64,000 nucleotides of DNA from Actinotignum timonense (GTDB lineage Bacteria; Actinomycetota; Actinomycetes; Actinomycetales; Actinomycetaceae): the NCBI RefSeq assembly GCF_030216305.1, contig NZ_JASOKT010000001.1, forward strand, positions 186,001 through 250,000, written 5' to 3'. A program made the translations under genes and the position numbers. Under the pieces are notes generated by a model. The model had not been told where the DNA came from. It saw only the letters and a program-made list of their open reading frames with translations, and searched no databases. Position 1 is the first letter of the stretch. Every line of letters begins with the position of its first letter. This document shows positions 26,391 to 36,553 of this stretch, in pieces.

Positions 26391-28896
26391 AGCTCCATTC
26401 TCTCATGTCATAACCCACCTGCTGCACGGCGGGTGGCTTGGGTGGCGTGGGCTGCGTGGGTGGCTCCTCGCATTCGGAAACGAGGTCCCCTTCCGCCCAT
26501 GCGATTGCCCCGCACGCGAGGGTGGGATAAATCTGGGCACCGGAATAAAGCTCATAGACGCGTGCGGAGGGATGCCCGTAACTATTCTCCCCCACGGATA
26601 TCAGGGCAATTGCGGGGTCAAGTTCACGGGCGAGGCGCGCGGATTGGTCCGCGCTTCCGTGATGGGCGACGACGGCGATATCAACCGGCCCGACCGCCCC
26701 CACGAGGCGTTCTTGGGCCGGGGCAGTCGCATCTCCGAGAACCACGATGCGTTGAGCAGCCTGGCTAGTGCCACCGCTCGCGCCGGCGTTAGCTGCCCGG
26801 CCCGGGCTGTCCACACCATCAGCGTCGAGGAGGATCACGAGGGAATCCGCGTTGGCTTCCTCGGGAATGCTACGCGCACCCGGATGCGGGCTAAGAATCC
26901 GGGCGATGGGAACATCATCTACCCGCAAGGTTGTTCCTGCGGCTACCACGTTCACCGGAATGGAATGGGAATCGAGTAAGTCGAGTGCGGTGCGGGACTG
27001 GGGCTTCGGGGCGGAATTTGGAGATATCCATACCGCGCTGATTGTTGCGGTGCTGAGAACGTCGCGTAACCCTTCCACGTGATCGGAGTGAAAATGGGAG
27101 AGGATGAGGAGATCAAGATGACTCACCTGAGCATCGCTTAGGCAGCGAGCAGCGGCGGGAGTGCGAGGTCCAACATCAATCATTATCGTGTATCCGCGCA
27201 CCCGGTAGAGGAAAGCTGATCCCTGGCCCACATCGCATTGCACCGCCGTCCAGTTGGAGGGAATCACGGTAGCGCCCGGCCCTCGTGATAGCCCGAGGGC
27301 CACGAGGGCGGCCACCAGAATCAGGATTGCGCTCAGGCGGGGTATCACCAGGAGCACCAAGACCGCACATATATGACCGATTCCGGCAAGGACAAGGGGA
27401 ATTCCCGATCCCGGTAGGGAGGCAAGGGCGCGGGCTACGTGGTCAATCCACCACGTGGCCAGTTGCGCAAAGGAGATGGCGAGGCCGGCGAGCACCGGGA
27501 ACAGCGGTGCGGTGAGCGCCCCGACAAGTCCGAAAATAGTGAGGGGTGCGACGACGGGTGCCACAAGCGCATTAGCCGGAACCGCCCACAGCGACCCAGC
27601 TTCGGTGAAGAGGAGCAGTACGGGTAGGCAGGAGATTTGGGCCACCAGCGGAATGGCAACGACCCGGGCGAGTGCGGCCGGGAAGAACCTGCTGAGGTGT
27701 TCCGTAAGCGGGTATCCTCCGCAGATAATTCCGAGGGTGGCACTGGCGGAGAGCAGGAAACCGTAGCCGGTTGCGAGCCACGGATCAATGAGGGCAGCGG
27801 TGATGCTCGCGCAGCTCAGGGCATTGATAGCTTGGCTTCGGCGGTTCATTCCCACTGCTGCGAGAACCACCAGGCCCATGAGTGCCGCCCGGATAACCGA
27901 GGGCGCGGGTCCCACCAGAATAACCAGTCCACCTAAACCCACCACTCCCGCTAACGCGGTACGCAGGGGCCGGGCCCGGCCCACCGCCATAATAATGATG
28001 CCGAGAACAAGGGATACATGAGCCCCGGAGACCGCAATGAGATGGGTAAGGGCCGTTGTGCGCATGGCTTCTTCCAGTTCCGGGGATACCCGGCTATCGT
28101 CTCCGAGGGCGACCCCGGGGATAAGGCCGCGGGCGTGCTCAGGGCGGGTGGAGAGCAGCGTGGCAAGCGCGGTATCGATGCGGTGAACGATGCCGGCGCT
28201 CAGCGCGCCACTCCCGCGTGTTTGGAGGGCAGGCCCGGACCAGCGGGCACTTTCCCGCCGCCCGTGCGCGGGGGTGAGTCGGCCCTGCCCAAACACGCGC
28301 TGACCCGCCAGGGCTGTGCAGGGAACTTCCGCTCGGATTCGCGCGCGGGGGCCGCTGGCAAGCTGCACCCCGTTCGGGCCAGCGGTGGTGATCTTTGCGG
28401 GGCGCAGCAGCGCCGTGCATTTTTCTTCTCCCCACGGCATAGTGGAGGGTTCCGGGCGGGTCATGACATAGGCATCCAGTTCCACGCTTCCCCTGACTGC
28501 CGGGATATGCGCGGCAGAGAGGGCGAGCAGCCCGGCGATACTGGTAGCACCCAGCGTGCACGCCACCGCGAGGATACTCAAAACCACCCCGCTTGCTTTC
28601 CCGCGCCGGCCGGGATGCGCCCGGGCATACCCGGTTACTGCCCAAGCTGCCACGATGCACAGGGCAGCACCGAGGAATCCGAAGTGCGCATACCCGCTCA
28701 GCGCCGCCCACGCCCCGCCCAGGGCCGCGGCGGCTGATGGAAGGAGGCGCATATCCTGACCGTGGCCCGCATGCGCGCAATGCGAACTTCGCTGGCTTCT
28801 GCGAGTGCGGGGATCGCCGAACACCCTAGGCTTGCACAGATCGCTGCGCTTGCCCCTGGCACTGCGACTGCGCGGGACATCGAGCTTGCGGATCAT
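26254..28896 (-). CDS. comEC: ComEC/Rec2 competence-type DNA channel protein
   Basis: This 880-aa polytopic protein has three parts. An N-terminal membrane/OB-fold part (spans near 57-110, then about 130-230) comes first. A competence domain follows with TTALTHLIAVSGAHVSLVLG and further helices to about 560. Last is a metallo-beta-lactamase-like domain with DVGQGSAFLYRV, LSHFHSDHVEGLRD, VVAHHGSADQS and ENSYGHP. Its ATG at 28896 overlaps the comEA stop by 4 nt (ATGA) with GGTGA just before. An alternative is ATG 28752 (MRLLPSAAAALGG), which removes a 48-residue basic lead. The C-terminal ~60 residues after CGAIAWAEGDLVSECEE look non-homologous and are read through the start of holA. Confidence 0.9.
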   Translation of the reverse strand: MIRKLDVPRSRSARGKRSDLCKPRVFGDPRTRRSQRSSHCAHAGHGQDMRLLPSAAAALGGAWAALSGYAHFGFLGAALCIVAAWAVTGYARAHPGRRGKASGVVLSILAVACTLGATSIAGLLALSAAHIPAVRGSVELDAYVMTRPEPSTMPWGEEKCTALLRPAKITTAGPNGVQLASGPRARIRAEVPCTALAGQRVFGQGRLTPAHGRRESARWSGPALQTRGSGALSAGIVHRIDTALATLLSTRPEHARGLIPGVALGDDSRVSPELEEAMRTTALTHLIAVSGAHVSLVLGIIIMAVGRARPLRTALAGVVGLGGLVILVGPAPSVIRAALMGLVVLAAVGMNRRSQAINALSCASITAALIDPWLATGYGFLLSASATLGIICGGYPLTEHLSRFFPAALARVVAIPLVAQISCLPVLLLFTEAGSLWAVPANALVAPVVAPLTIFGLVGALTAPLFPVLAGLAISFAQLATWWIDHVARALASLPGSGIPLVLAGIGHICAVLVLLVIPRLSAILILVAALVALGLSRGPGATVIPSNWTAVQCDVGQGSAFLYRVRGYTIMIDVGPRTPAAARCLSDAQVSHLDLLILSHFHSDHVEGLRDVLSTATISAVWISPNSAPKPQSRTALDLLDSHSIPVNVVAAGTTLRVDDVPIARILSPHPGARSIPEEANADSLVILLDADGVDSPGRAANAGASGGTSQAAQRIVVLGDATAPAQERLVGAVGPVDIAVVAHHGSADQSARLARELDPAIALISVGENSYGHPSARVYELYSGAQIYPTLACGAIAWAEGDLVSECEEPPTQPTPPKPPAVQQVGYDMREWSYGSQRTRGRVRRSPLRTGDPHRWRGTGPCRARLGPPHQPCPPGAP

Positions 28897-29909
28897 ACTG
28901 TCACCAGCGCGGAAAGCTTATTAAATTTAGCTGGTCCAATACCGGGGACCTCAAGAAGATCTTCCGGAGCGGTAAAGGGGCCGTTGTTTTCCCTCCAGGT
29001 GAGGATATCCCGAGCGGTAGCCGGGCCAACCCCGGGGAGGCTCTCCAAGTCGCTGGCTGAGGCGGTATTAAGGTTGATCAGGGCACCCGAGCCGGCTTTC
29101 CCAGATGCTTTATCCCCACCGGCCGCGCCGCCGCCCGCCCCACCGCTATTCCCACCTGCGCTACCACCGCTCCCACCCGGGCTTGTGCTAGCTCCAGAGC
29201 CGATGCGTGCTCGCGGTGCTTCACCGGGAGCGGGAATATGAATATGGGAGCCATCCGCTACCGGTTCGGCAAGATTGATCGCGGCGCCATCCGCATTCGG
29301 GGTGAGCCCACCGGCTAATTCCACGAGGTCATTGACACGTGCCCCACCGGGAGCGCTATACACTCCCGGAGTGGCCACTTCACCAGAAATATAGGCAACG
29401 ATGGTTGCGGGAGCGGATTCTCCCGCGGTAGGGCCAGCCGGCCCAGGTGTGCTACCCATTACCCGGCCGTGCGAAGGGCCCGGCGAAGCCTGCGGATCGG
29501 TAGATACCACAGCCGGATTTTCCGTGTTGGAACCCGAACTGGCCACACTGCTTCCCGGTGGCACCGCTGCGGGGTTGGCGGAAACGGGACCACCACCGCG
29601 CCCGAGCCATACCAGCAGCCCGAGAATGAGCAGCCCGCCCAGCAAAGCTATAGCAAAGGCGCCCAACGCGCGGGGTGACCACCGCCACCGCGATGATTGC
29701 GCGGGTGTGGTGAGCACGGCGATATCCTCGCCGGTGCCCGCACCGAGGGCCAGCGTGGCGAAATCCCGTACCGGGCTCTGGCCGGGCGGCGCACCCGCAC
29801 CCGGATCCCCGCGGGTTTCGTTGAGAGGATCGTTAAAGGGCAGACTCAGGCGCGGGGCAGGGCGAGGCAGAGAAGCATTCATGGGGCTATCATGCACACC
29901 GAGGCACAC
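28893..29909 (-). CDS. comEA: ComEA-family DNA-binding protein
   Basis: This protein of up to 338 aa has one membrane span near residues 83-103 (ALGAFAIALLGGLLILGLLV), a disordered Ser/Pro/Gly region, an SLBB domain (VVAYISGEVATPGVYSAPGG onward), a Gly/Ala-rich linker, and two helix-hairpin-helix motifs at the C-terminus (LNTASASDLESLPGVGPATA and FTAPEDLLEVPGIGPAKFNK). It would bind incoming dsDNA outside the membrane and pass it to ComEC. Start is uncertain; ATG 29882 (MNASLPRPAPRL) is an alternative. No pilin genes are in this window, so competence itself is not shown. Confidence 0.9.
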   Translation of the reverse strand: MCLGVHDSPMNASLPRPAPRLSLPFNDPLNETRGDPGAGAPPGQSPVRDFATLALGAGTGEDIAVLTTPAQSSRWRWSPRALGAFAIALLGGLLILGLLVWLGRGGGPVSANPAAVPPGSSVASSGSNTENPAVVSTDPQASPGPSHGRVMGSTPGPAGPTAGESAPATIVAYISGEVATPGVYSAPGGARVNDLVELAGGLTPNADGAAINLAEPVADGSHIHIPAPGEAPRARIGSGASTSPGGSGGSAGGNSGGAGGGAAGGDKASGKAGSGALINLNTASASDLESLPGVGPATARDILTWRENNGPFTAPEDLLEVPGIGPAKFNKLSALVTV

Positions 29910-30000
29910 CCAGCGTTGGCAGCCCCACTGGCCTGGGGATAACGCTAACGTTTGCCGAGCTGTGGATAGCCACGGCCATTGCCCGCTCTACAATATTGGT

Positions 30001-31878
30001 ATGAACGACGCCGATATTGCTCGCCTGCGTGCCCAAGCGGCCGAAGCCGCTGCCAAAGCTGCCCGCGCCGAAGCCGAACTCGCCCAGGCCCGCCTCGATG
30101 CCGCACTTGCCGCCGCAGCCTCCCCGGCAGTAGCCACCGCCGCCGATGCCACGGCAGGAGCGGAAGGCGCGGACGGCGCGGACACCATAACCACCGCCAC
30201 CGCGGCAGAGAAGCGCTCACCGGCGCAGCCGGCGGCGGCGTCGCCGGAACAATCGCCAGAAAGCACCGGTGAGGATTACGCGAGCGAGGTTGCCCGCAGC
30301 TACCAGATATCGGGCCCGGCTCTCACCCTGGGCGCCTACCTGGACCCGGCTGGGAATCCGCGCCCCGATGTTCTGGTGCGGCTGCCCTTCGCTAGTTTCA
30401 ACCGGCACGGCCTGGTGTGCGGAGCAACCGGAACCGGGAAAACTCGTACTCTCCAGCTGCTGGCCGAACAGCTGAGCGCGGCCGGAGTGGCCGTTTTCCT
30501 CACCGATATTAAAGGAGATCTGTCGGGCCTGTGCGAAGCGGGCGTGGCTTCCGATAAGCTCACGGCCCGCACCCGAGCTTTAGGGCAGGATTGGTCCGGT
30601 GCCTCGTTCCCGCTCCACCTGTATTCCCTCACCGAATCAACCGGGGTGCCGCTACGTTCCACGGTGGAAGATTTCGGTGCTTTGCTCTTAGCCCGGGCCC
30701 TGAAACTAAATGACACCCAGGAATCGGCGCTGGCCTTGGTTTTCGCGTGGGCGGAAAAAGAGAATCTGCACTTGTACACCCTGGAGGATCTGCGCGAGGT
30801 ACTTCATTATTTGACCACGGCGGGGAAGGCGGAGCTATCCGGTATTGGCGGGGTATCGACCGCCACCGCCGGGGTGATTCTGCGCGAGGTATCAGCCCTG
30901 GCTGCGCAGGGCGGAGACATGTTCTTCCAGCGCCCGTCCTTTAGCCCCAGCGAGCTCATCGCCCACGAAGGCGAACGCGGTGTTATCTCCGCCCTCGAAC
31001 TTCCCGACGTGCGCGATATGCCCGAACTTTTCTCCACTTTCACCATGTGGATACTCAGTCGGCTCTTTTCCGATCTTCCCGAAGTGGGCGATACTCCCCT
31101 GCCCCGCCTGGTGTTCTTCTTCGACGAAGCGCATCTGCTGTTCTCGGGCGCTTCCCGGAATTTCGTGGACGAGGTTACCCGCGTGGTGCGCCTCATCCGC
31201 TCGAAAGGTGTAGGCGTTTTCTTCGTGACTCAAACGCCGCAGGATATTCCCGAATCGGTGCTCGCGCAGCTGGGCACCCGCATTCACCACGCGCTGCGCG
31301 CCCACACGCCCAAGGACGTGAAGATTCTCAAGGAAACAGCAAAAACCTTCCCCTTCTCACCCCTCGATATAGCGGCCGTGCTACCCGCGCTCGGCACCGG
31401 CGAGGCTGTGGTTACAGGTTTGGGCGACGACGGCGCCCCTACGGCCGTGGCCCCTACCCGGCTCTGGGCGCCGCGCTCTATCATGGGCCCAGCCGGACCG
31501 GCCGCGTTGAGCACCGCTCTTGGCACCACACCCCGGCCTGCTCCTATAGCCGGGGATACCGCAAGCGAAGGTGCTGCCCGCGCTGTTGCCGCGCGGCGCG
31601 CGCAACGAGAAGCTGCCGCGGTGGCTGCTAAAGAAGCTGAAGAGCAGCGGCGGGCCGCGGAAGCCGCGGCGAAGAAAGCTGCCCGCGAGGCGGAGAAAAA
31701 ACTGGCGGCCGCGGAGCGGGAAGCGGAGCGTCAGGCTCGGCAGGCCCAACGGAATGCCGAGAAGGAGGCGCAACGGCAGGCCCGGCGCCGCGATGCCGCA
31801 ATTGATTCGGTGGTGCGCAGTGCCGGAAGGTCACTCGGCCGTTCAATTATTAATTCGATTTTCGGGCGGCGGCGCTAG
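30001..31878 (+). CDS. HerA-like/DUF853 family P-loop ATPase
   Basis: This 625-aa protein opens with an Ala/Glu-rich coiled-coil lead (1-45) and a low-complexity stretch to about 95. The ATPase core has Walker A GATGTGKT (141-148) followed by VFLTDIKGDLSGL, and Walker B VFFFDEAHLLF near 371-380. FVTQTPQDIPESVLAQLGTR follows, a hallmark of DUF853 helicase-like proteins. An Ala/Glu/Arg coiled coil (about 525-600) precedes the basic end GRSLGRSIINSIFGRRR. These HerA/FtsK-type ATPases have no settled role. The ATG at 30001 is the first codon consistent with the family; it lacks a ribosome site and may be leaderless. It is divergent from comEA. Confidence 0.87.
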   Translation: MNDADIARLRAQAAEAAAKAARAEAELAQARLDAALAAAASPAVATAADATAGAEGADGADTITTATAAEKRSPAQPAAASPEQSPESTGEDYASEVARSYQISGPALTLGAYLDPAGNPRPDVLVRLPFASFNRHGLVCGATGTGKTRTLQLLAEQLSAAGVAVFLTDIKGDLSGLCEAGVASDKLTARTRALGQDWSGASFPLHLYSLTESTGVPLRSTVEDFGALLLARALKLNDTQESALALVFAWAEKENLHLYTLEDLREVLHYLTTAGKAELSGIGGVSTATAGVILREVSALAAQGGDMFFQRPSFSPSELIAHEGERGVISALELPDVRDMPELFSTFTMWILSRLFSDLPEVGDTPLPRLVFFFDEAHLLFSGASRNFVDEVTRVVRLIRSKGVGVFFVTQTPQDIPESVLAQLGTRIHHALRAHTPKDVKILKETAKTFPFSPLDIAAVLPALGTGEAVVTGLGDDGAPTAVAPTRLWAPRSIMGPAGPAALSTALGTTPRPAPIAGDTASEGAARAVAARRAQREAAAVAAKEAEEQRRAAEAAAKKAAREAEKKLAAAEREAERQARQAQRNAEKEAQRQARRRDAAIDSVVRSAGRSLGRSIINSIFGRRR

Positions 31879-31890
31879 CGCGGATTCCGC

Positions 31891-32871
31891 TTACTTTCGG
31901 GCATACGGAGCAGAGGTAGCCGGATAGCTCATGGTGACGGTGAGGCTGCGGGACTGGCCCGGCGCTAGCGCCACGCGCCCCACTTGATCCGAACGATTAA
32001 AAGCATTGGGCAAGGCAGAGGCCGGGGCAACCAGGAGAGCTTCCCGGGCCCCGCGTTCCAGAGTATCCCCGGTCCATAGCCGCACATAGGGTGCTTCGCT
32101 CGGTTCCTGGGCGAGGATGATATCGCGTTCGCGAGCTGGATCGGTCAGCACGGTTGCCACGACTCCGTCACTGGTGGGCACCAGCGAGGTGAAGGTGGAG
32201 TCGATACGGCTAGCTCCGAGTACCGGCCACTCCACGGGGGTGCTTACCCCCGTGAGCGCGGCATCGCCGGGAGCCGGGATTCCGTGGGCATCGGCTGCGA
32301 TCTTGGTGCGCGCACTAACCGTCGTCGACATTTTTGAAATGGAAGCGAGCTGCGGGAAACGCAAGTAGCCGTTCCACGCGACCGCCACCGGGGCGCAGCT
32401 CTCACCCCGGTTCGTCACTTCCAGACTGACGGAAAGATGATGGGTTCCCGCGCTGGAATCCCCCAGCGCATAGACCACTTGGATTCCCACGGGCCACGGG
32501 TAGCCCGCTACCGCGGGAAGCTCCGCGCGCAAAATAAGCGCATCTGCGGAGCGTTCCCGCCGGAATTCGCAGCTGTGGACCCGCAAGCACCGCCCGGTGG
32601 TATCCGCTTCGAGGCGGTAGCTCTGCCCATCCCAGGTGTAGCACCCGCCGGCGAGAGGCCCCACCCAGGGGGCTTCGATAAGCCCACGCCCCCCATCTGC
32701 CTCCTCCAGTTCGGCACCGTTACGGTATCCGGAAAACACCTCCCCGTCGGGACTCCAGGAGAGGAGGGTGGCCCCGCGTGCAGCTACGAGGGCGCTGGCT
32801 CCGCCCGGTGCGCTAAGAAGCCACGCCGGGTTACCGTCAAAGTCCTGCGCTGTGATTCGCATACGTGCCAC
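31891..32871 (-). CDS. Aldose-1-epimerase-like (hexose-6-phosphate mutarotase) protein
   Basis: This 326-aa galactose-mutarotase-fold protein has GGRGLIEAPWVGPLAGGCYTWDGQSY (in part), TNRGESCAPVAVAWNGYLRFP and VRLWTGDTLERGAREALLVAPA (in part), which fit YeaD-type D-hexose-6-phosphate epimerases. The classical aldose epimerase catalytic histidines are not obvious, so activity is uncertain. The GTG at 32871 is chosen because AAGGAGG lies 6 nt upstream; ATG 32862 is three codons later. It follows leuS on the same strand after a 117-bp gap. Confidence 0.72.
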   Translation of the reverse strand: MARMRITAQDFDGNPAWLLSAPGGASALVAARGATLLSWSPDGEVFSGYRNGAELEEADGGRGLIEAPWVGPLAGGCYTWDGQSYRLEADTTGRCLRVHSCEFRRERSADALILRAELPAVAGYPWPVGIQVVYALGDSSAGTHHLSVSLEVTNRGESCAPVAVAWNGYLRFPQLASISKMSTTVSARTKIAADAHGIPAPGDAALTGVSTPVEWPVLGASRIDSTFTSLVPTSDGVVATVLTDPARERDIILAQEPSEAPYVRLWTGDTLERGAREALLVAPASALPNAFNRSDQVGRVALAPGQSRSLTVTMSYPATSAPYARK

Positions 32872-32942
32872 GATATTCCTCCTTACTCCCGCGGGTTCCT
32901 CCCCTTGGATTGGCGCCCACTTCACGGGCGTGAACGAGCATT

Positions 32943-32969
32943 TCAGGCTCGGACCCCAGCAGAGCCTGA
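32943..32969 (-). terminator. Hairpin after leuS
   Basis: TCAGGCTC and GAGCCTGA pair over 8 bp around an 11-nt loop, 20 bp past the leuS stop. No T-run follows. It may mark partial termination before the downstream mutarotase gene. Confidence 0.45.
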
Positions 32970-32988
32970 GACTTGCCTGCGTTCCGCT

Positions 32989-35904
32989 TTAGGGAACGAT
33001 ATTGATGAGTCCCGGAGCACGCACAATAATCTTGCGCGGTTCGCCCTCCAGGAAGGCCTGCACCCGTTCTTCAGCCAGGGCCCGGGCGGTCAGATCCGCA
33101 TCGGAAATATCCTGGGGTACCTCCAGACGGGCGCGGACCTTACCCTTCACCTGCACCACGCAGGTCACGGTGTCATCCACCAGCAGCGCTGCGTCGCTAA
33201 CCTGCGGGAACGCAGCGCGCGCGACCAGGCCGCTATTACCCAAACGTGCCCAGAGTTCTTCGGCAATATGGGGGGCCACCGGTGCCACCATGGCCACGAT
33301 AGCGCAGGCAGCTTCCCGCGGTACCGCCGTCAGCCCGGTGAGATGGTTATTGAGAACAATGAGCTTGGAGATCGCGGTGTTGATACGCATATGATCGTAA
33401 TCATCAGCCACTCCCGCGATGGTGCGGGCCAGGAGCTTAGCGGTTTCGGTATCCGGAGCCGCGTCACTGACCGTCACCTCGCCGGTGCGCTCATCAACGA
33501 TATTGCGCCACAGCCGCTGCAAGAAGCGCTGCGAACCTACCACCGCGCGGGTATCCCAGGGCCGGGAAACATCAAGCGGACCCATGGACATTTCGTAGAC
33601 GCGGAACGTATCCGCACCGTACTGATCAGCCATATCATCAGGTGTGATGATGTTCTTGAGGGACTTGCCCATCTTCCCGTATTCCCGGTTGACCTTCTCC
33701 CCCCGGTAGTAGAAGACCGTTTCGCCGTTTTCTTCGCGTTCTTCTACCTCATCGGCCGGCACGTAGGCCCCGCGAGCATCGGTATAGGCATATGCCTGTA
33801 CGTAGCCCTGGTTGAAGAGCTTGTGGAAAGGCTCCGAAGAGGAAACATAACCCAGGTCAAAGAGGACCTTGTGCCAGAAACGCGCGTAGAGCAGGTGGAG
33901 CACCGCGTGTTCGACGCCGCCCACGTACAAATCCACCCCTCCGGAAGTGTTACCGGCCTCGGGACGCGGGCCCATCCAGTAGGCTTCGTTTTCCGGGGCG
34001 CAGAAGCTATCCGAATTGGTGGGATCCACATAGCGCAATTCGTACCAGCACGAACCTGCCCACTGCGGCATGGTATTGGTTTCGCGGCGGTACTTCTTGA
34101 GACCATCACCCAGGTCAAGCTCCACATTCACCCATTCCGGGTTGCGTTCCAGCGGAGGTTGGGGCAGTGAATTTGCGTCGTCGGCATCGTAAGACGCCGG
34201 CGAGAAGTCTTCCATTTCGGGCAGCTCCAAGGGGAGCATCGATTCGGGTAGCGCGTGCGCAATACCCTCCTCATCCCAAACAATCGGGAAGGGCTCACCC
34301 CAGTAGCGCTGGCGGGAGAAAAGCCAATCGTGCAGGCGGTAGGTGACGGTGGCGGTTCCGGCACCGCGTTCTTCCAGCCAGGCGATAATAGCGGCCATGG
34401 ATTCGGATTTCGTCATGCCGTTGAGGGAGATTTCCTCATTGGCGGAATCAACGAGGATGCCATCCCCGGTGTAGGCACCCTCTTCCAGGTCCGGGCCGTA
34501 CGGATCCTCCGCCGGGCCGATGGTGCGGATAACGTCCAGATTGTATTCGCGCGCGAAAGCCCAGTCGCGATCATCATGGGCAGGAACCGCCATAATGGCA
34601 CCGGTTCCGTAACCGACCAGCACATAATCCGCCACGAAAACCGGAACCTTGGCGCCGTTGACCGGATTAATCCCGAAGAGCCCGGAGAAAACGCCGGTCT
34701 TTTCGTGAGTATCCGAGGTGCGTTCCATATCCGATTTCGCGGCGGCGCGCGCCCGGTAGGCCGCAACCGCTGCGCGCGGAGTGGCGTATCCGCCAGTCCA
34801 TTCTGCGCGGGTGCCTTCCGGCCAGCTATCGGGAACCCGGAGTGCCTGCGCATCCGTATCCGTACCCGCTTCACTTCCGCCCAAGGCCTCATGTTCGGGA
34901 GCAACGGCCATGAAGCTGGCCCCGAAGAGAGTATCGGGGCGGGTGGTATAAACATCCAGGACCCGCCCGGAGCCGTCAGAAAGCTCAAAACGAACCGTGG
35001 CGCCGTGGGAGCGCCCGATCCAGTTCTGCTGCATGGCCCGCACTTTATCCGGCCAGTCAATGGTGTCCAGGTCACTCACCAGGCGGTCCGCATAGGCGGT
35101 AATCCGCATCATCCACTGGGCAAGATTGCGCCGGAACACCGGGAAGTTACCGCGTTCGGACCGGCCTTCCGCGGTGACTTCCTCATTGGCAAGCACCGTT
35201 CCCAGCCCCGGACACCAATTAACCGGGGCTTCCTTAATATAAACCAGGCGGTACTCGCTGAGCGCATCCGCTTTTTCTTTCCTGGAGAGCGCCTCCCAGG
35301 GCCGACCATCCGGCGTGGCCTTTTCCCCACTGGCGAATTTCGCTTCGAGTTCCGCAATGGGCCGGGCCGCTCCGTTGCCACGCCCGTCCCGGCGCGGGTA
35401 ATCCGGGTCAAACCAGGAATTAAACACCTTGGTGAAAATCCATTGGGTCCACTTCACGTAATCAATATCTGTGGTGGAGAAAACCCGCCGTGAATCGTGG
35501 GAAAGCCCGAGGCGATGCAGCTGAGCTGCCATATTGGCAATATTTTCCGCGGTGGTGATAGCCGGGTGCTTGCCATTTTGCACCGCGAACTGTTCGGCGG
35601 GAAGTCCGAAGGCGTCATAGCCCATGGTGTAGAGGACGTTCTCACCCTTCATGCGGTGGTAGCGGGCCACGGTATCCGTGGCAATATAGCCGAGCGGATG
35701 GCCCACGTGCAGGCCGCGCCCGGACGGATAGGGGAACATGTCCTGGATGAAGAACTTCGGCGCCGAGGTATCCCCCGCGAGATCCCCAACCGGGTTCGCG
35801 GCGTAGAAGGCACCTTCCTCTTCCCAGCGTTCCTGCCAGTGGGCTTCGATCTCATTAGCCAGTTCTGCGGTGTAGCGGAACTGGGTCATATCCTCAGCGC
35901 TCAA
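32989..35904 (-). CDS. leuS: Leucyl-tRNA synthetase
   Basis: This 971-aa class I synthetase charges tRNA-Leu. The HIGH motif appears in [18 protein letters not shown] and the KMSKS loop reads KMGKSLKN. The editing domain ([20 protein letters not shown], including the key Asp) and the C-terminal anticodon region are present. The start is best set at the TTG at 35904: AAAAGGAG lies 5 nt upstream and the product then begins [20 protein letters not shown]. Longer starts have no ribosome site. It is divergent from the HIT gene over 151 bp. Coupling with leuA is indirect, since LeuS sets Leu-tRNA levels. Confidence 0.96.
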   Translation of the reverse strand: MSAEDMTQFRYTAELANEIEAHWQERWEEEGAFYAANPVGDLAGDTSAPKFFIQDMFPYPSGRGLHVGHPLGYIATDTVARYHRMKGENVLYTMGYDAFGLPAEQFAVQNGKHPAITTAENIANMAAQLHRLGLSHDSRRVFSTTDIDYVKWTQWIFTKVFNSWFDPDYPRRDGRGNGAARPIAELEAKFASGEKATPDGRPWEALSRKEKADALSEYRLVYIKEAPVNWCPGLGTVLANEEVTAEGRSERGNFPVFRRNLAQWMMRITAYADRLVSDLDTIDWPDKVRAMQQNWIGRSHGATVRFELSDGSGRVLDVYTTRPDTLFGASFMAVAPEHEALGGSEAGTDTDAQALRVPDSWPEGTRAEWTGGYATPRAAVAAYRARAAAKSDMERTSDTHEKTGVFSGLFGINPVNGAKVPVFVADYVLVGYGTGAIMAVPAHDDRDWAFAREYNLDVIRTIGPAEDPYGPDLEEGAYTGDGILVDSANEEISLNGMTKSESMAAIIAWLEERGAGTATVTYRLHDWLFSRQRYWGEPFPIVWDEEGIAHALPESMLPLELPEMEDFSPASYDADDANSLPQPPLERNPEWVNVELDLGDGLKKYRRETNTMPQWAGSCWYELRYVDPTNSDSFCAPENEAYWMGPRPEAGNTSGGVDLYVGGVEHAVLHLLYARFWHKVLFDLGYVSSSEPFHKLFNQGYVQAYAYTDARGAYVPADEVEEREENGETVFYYRGEKVNREYGKMGKSLKNIITPDDMADQYGADTFRVYEMSMGPLDVSRPWDTRAVVGSQRFLQRLWRNIVDERTGEVTVSDAAPDTETAKLLARTIAGVADDYDHMRINTAISKLIVLNNHLTGLTAVPREAACAIVAMVAPVAPHIAEELWARLGNSGLVARAAFPQVSDAALLVDDTVTCVVQVKGKVRARLEVPQDISDADLTARALAEERVQAFLEGEPRKIIVRAPGLINIVP

Positions 35905-36055
35905 GGGTACTCCTTTTCGACGGTCGACTTCGGTCAATTGTAGCTCTCTCCTCCGACAAATCTCAGGTCGTCCACAGCGGGACGGCGGCGCTGGCAACCG
36001 CGGCCTATGCAGCCGGCATCCGCGCGCCACCAAAGCCGGCGGCTAGACTGGAACC

Positions 36056-36496
36056 ATGAGCGTCTTTTCAAAAATTATTGCCGGTGAGATTCCGGGTCGT
36101 TTTGTTTGGGCCGACGACGTGTGTGTTGCTTTCGCAACTCTTGAACCGCACGCCCGCGGGCATGTTCTGGTTGTGCCACGCGCGGAAATTGATCGCTTCA
36201 CCGATCTTGATGATGACACGGCGGCGCATCTTTTCATCGTTGCCAAGCGCATCGGTAAAGCCCAGATCGCGGCTTTCGGGGTGGATCGGGCAATGCTGGT
36301 CATCGCCGGCCTGGGCGTGCCCCACACCCACCTGCACGTTATTCCCGCGGATTCGGAAAACGTCACCAGTTTTGCGTCTGCACGCAAGGATGTGCCCGGC
36401 GCCGAATTGGATGCGGCGATGGAGGAACTGCGCGCGGCCCTACGCGAACAGGGCTGGGAGGAGTTCGTTCCCGAACAGCTCGGTTCCCTCGCCTAG
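36056..36496 (+). CDS. HIT-family nucleotide hydrolase/transferase
   Basis: This 146-aa protein has SVFSKIIAGEIPGRFVWADD at the N-terminus and the histidine triad HTHLHVIP near residue 89-96, preceded by VPHT. It is the Hint/PKCI branch that hydrolyses purine phosphoramidates or AMP-lysine. Length is normal. The gene is divergent from leuS and convergent with a HAD phosphatase; it appears monocistronic. Its physiological substrate is not known. Confidence 0.92.
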   Translation: MSVFSKIIAGEIPGRFVWADDVCVAFATLEPHARGHVLVVPRAEIDRFTDLDDDTAAHLFIVAKRIGKAQIAAFGVDRAMLVIAGLGVPHTHLHVIPADSENVTSFASARKDVPGAELDAAMEELRAALREQGWEEFVPEQLGSLA

Positions 36497-36553
36497 GATC
36501 GCTCGTTTCGACTCGCGTTGCGGGCAAGGCTTGAGGCCCGCGCGCGGAGCGGT

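Noticed and set aside
29401-30000. An N-terminal extension of the DUF853 ATPase to 29401
   Set aside because: It lies antisense to comEA and shows no family similarity; the coiled-coil N-terminus starts naturally at 30001.
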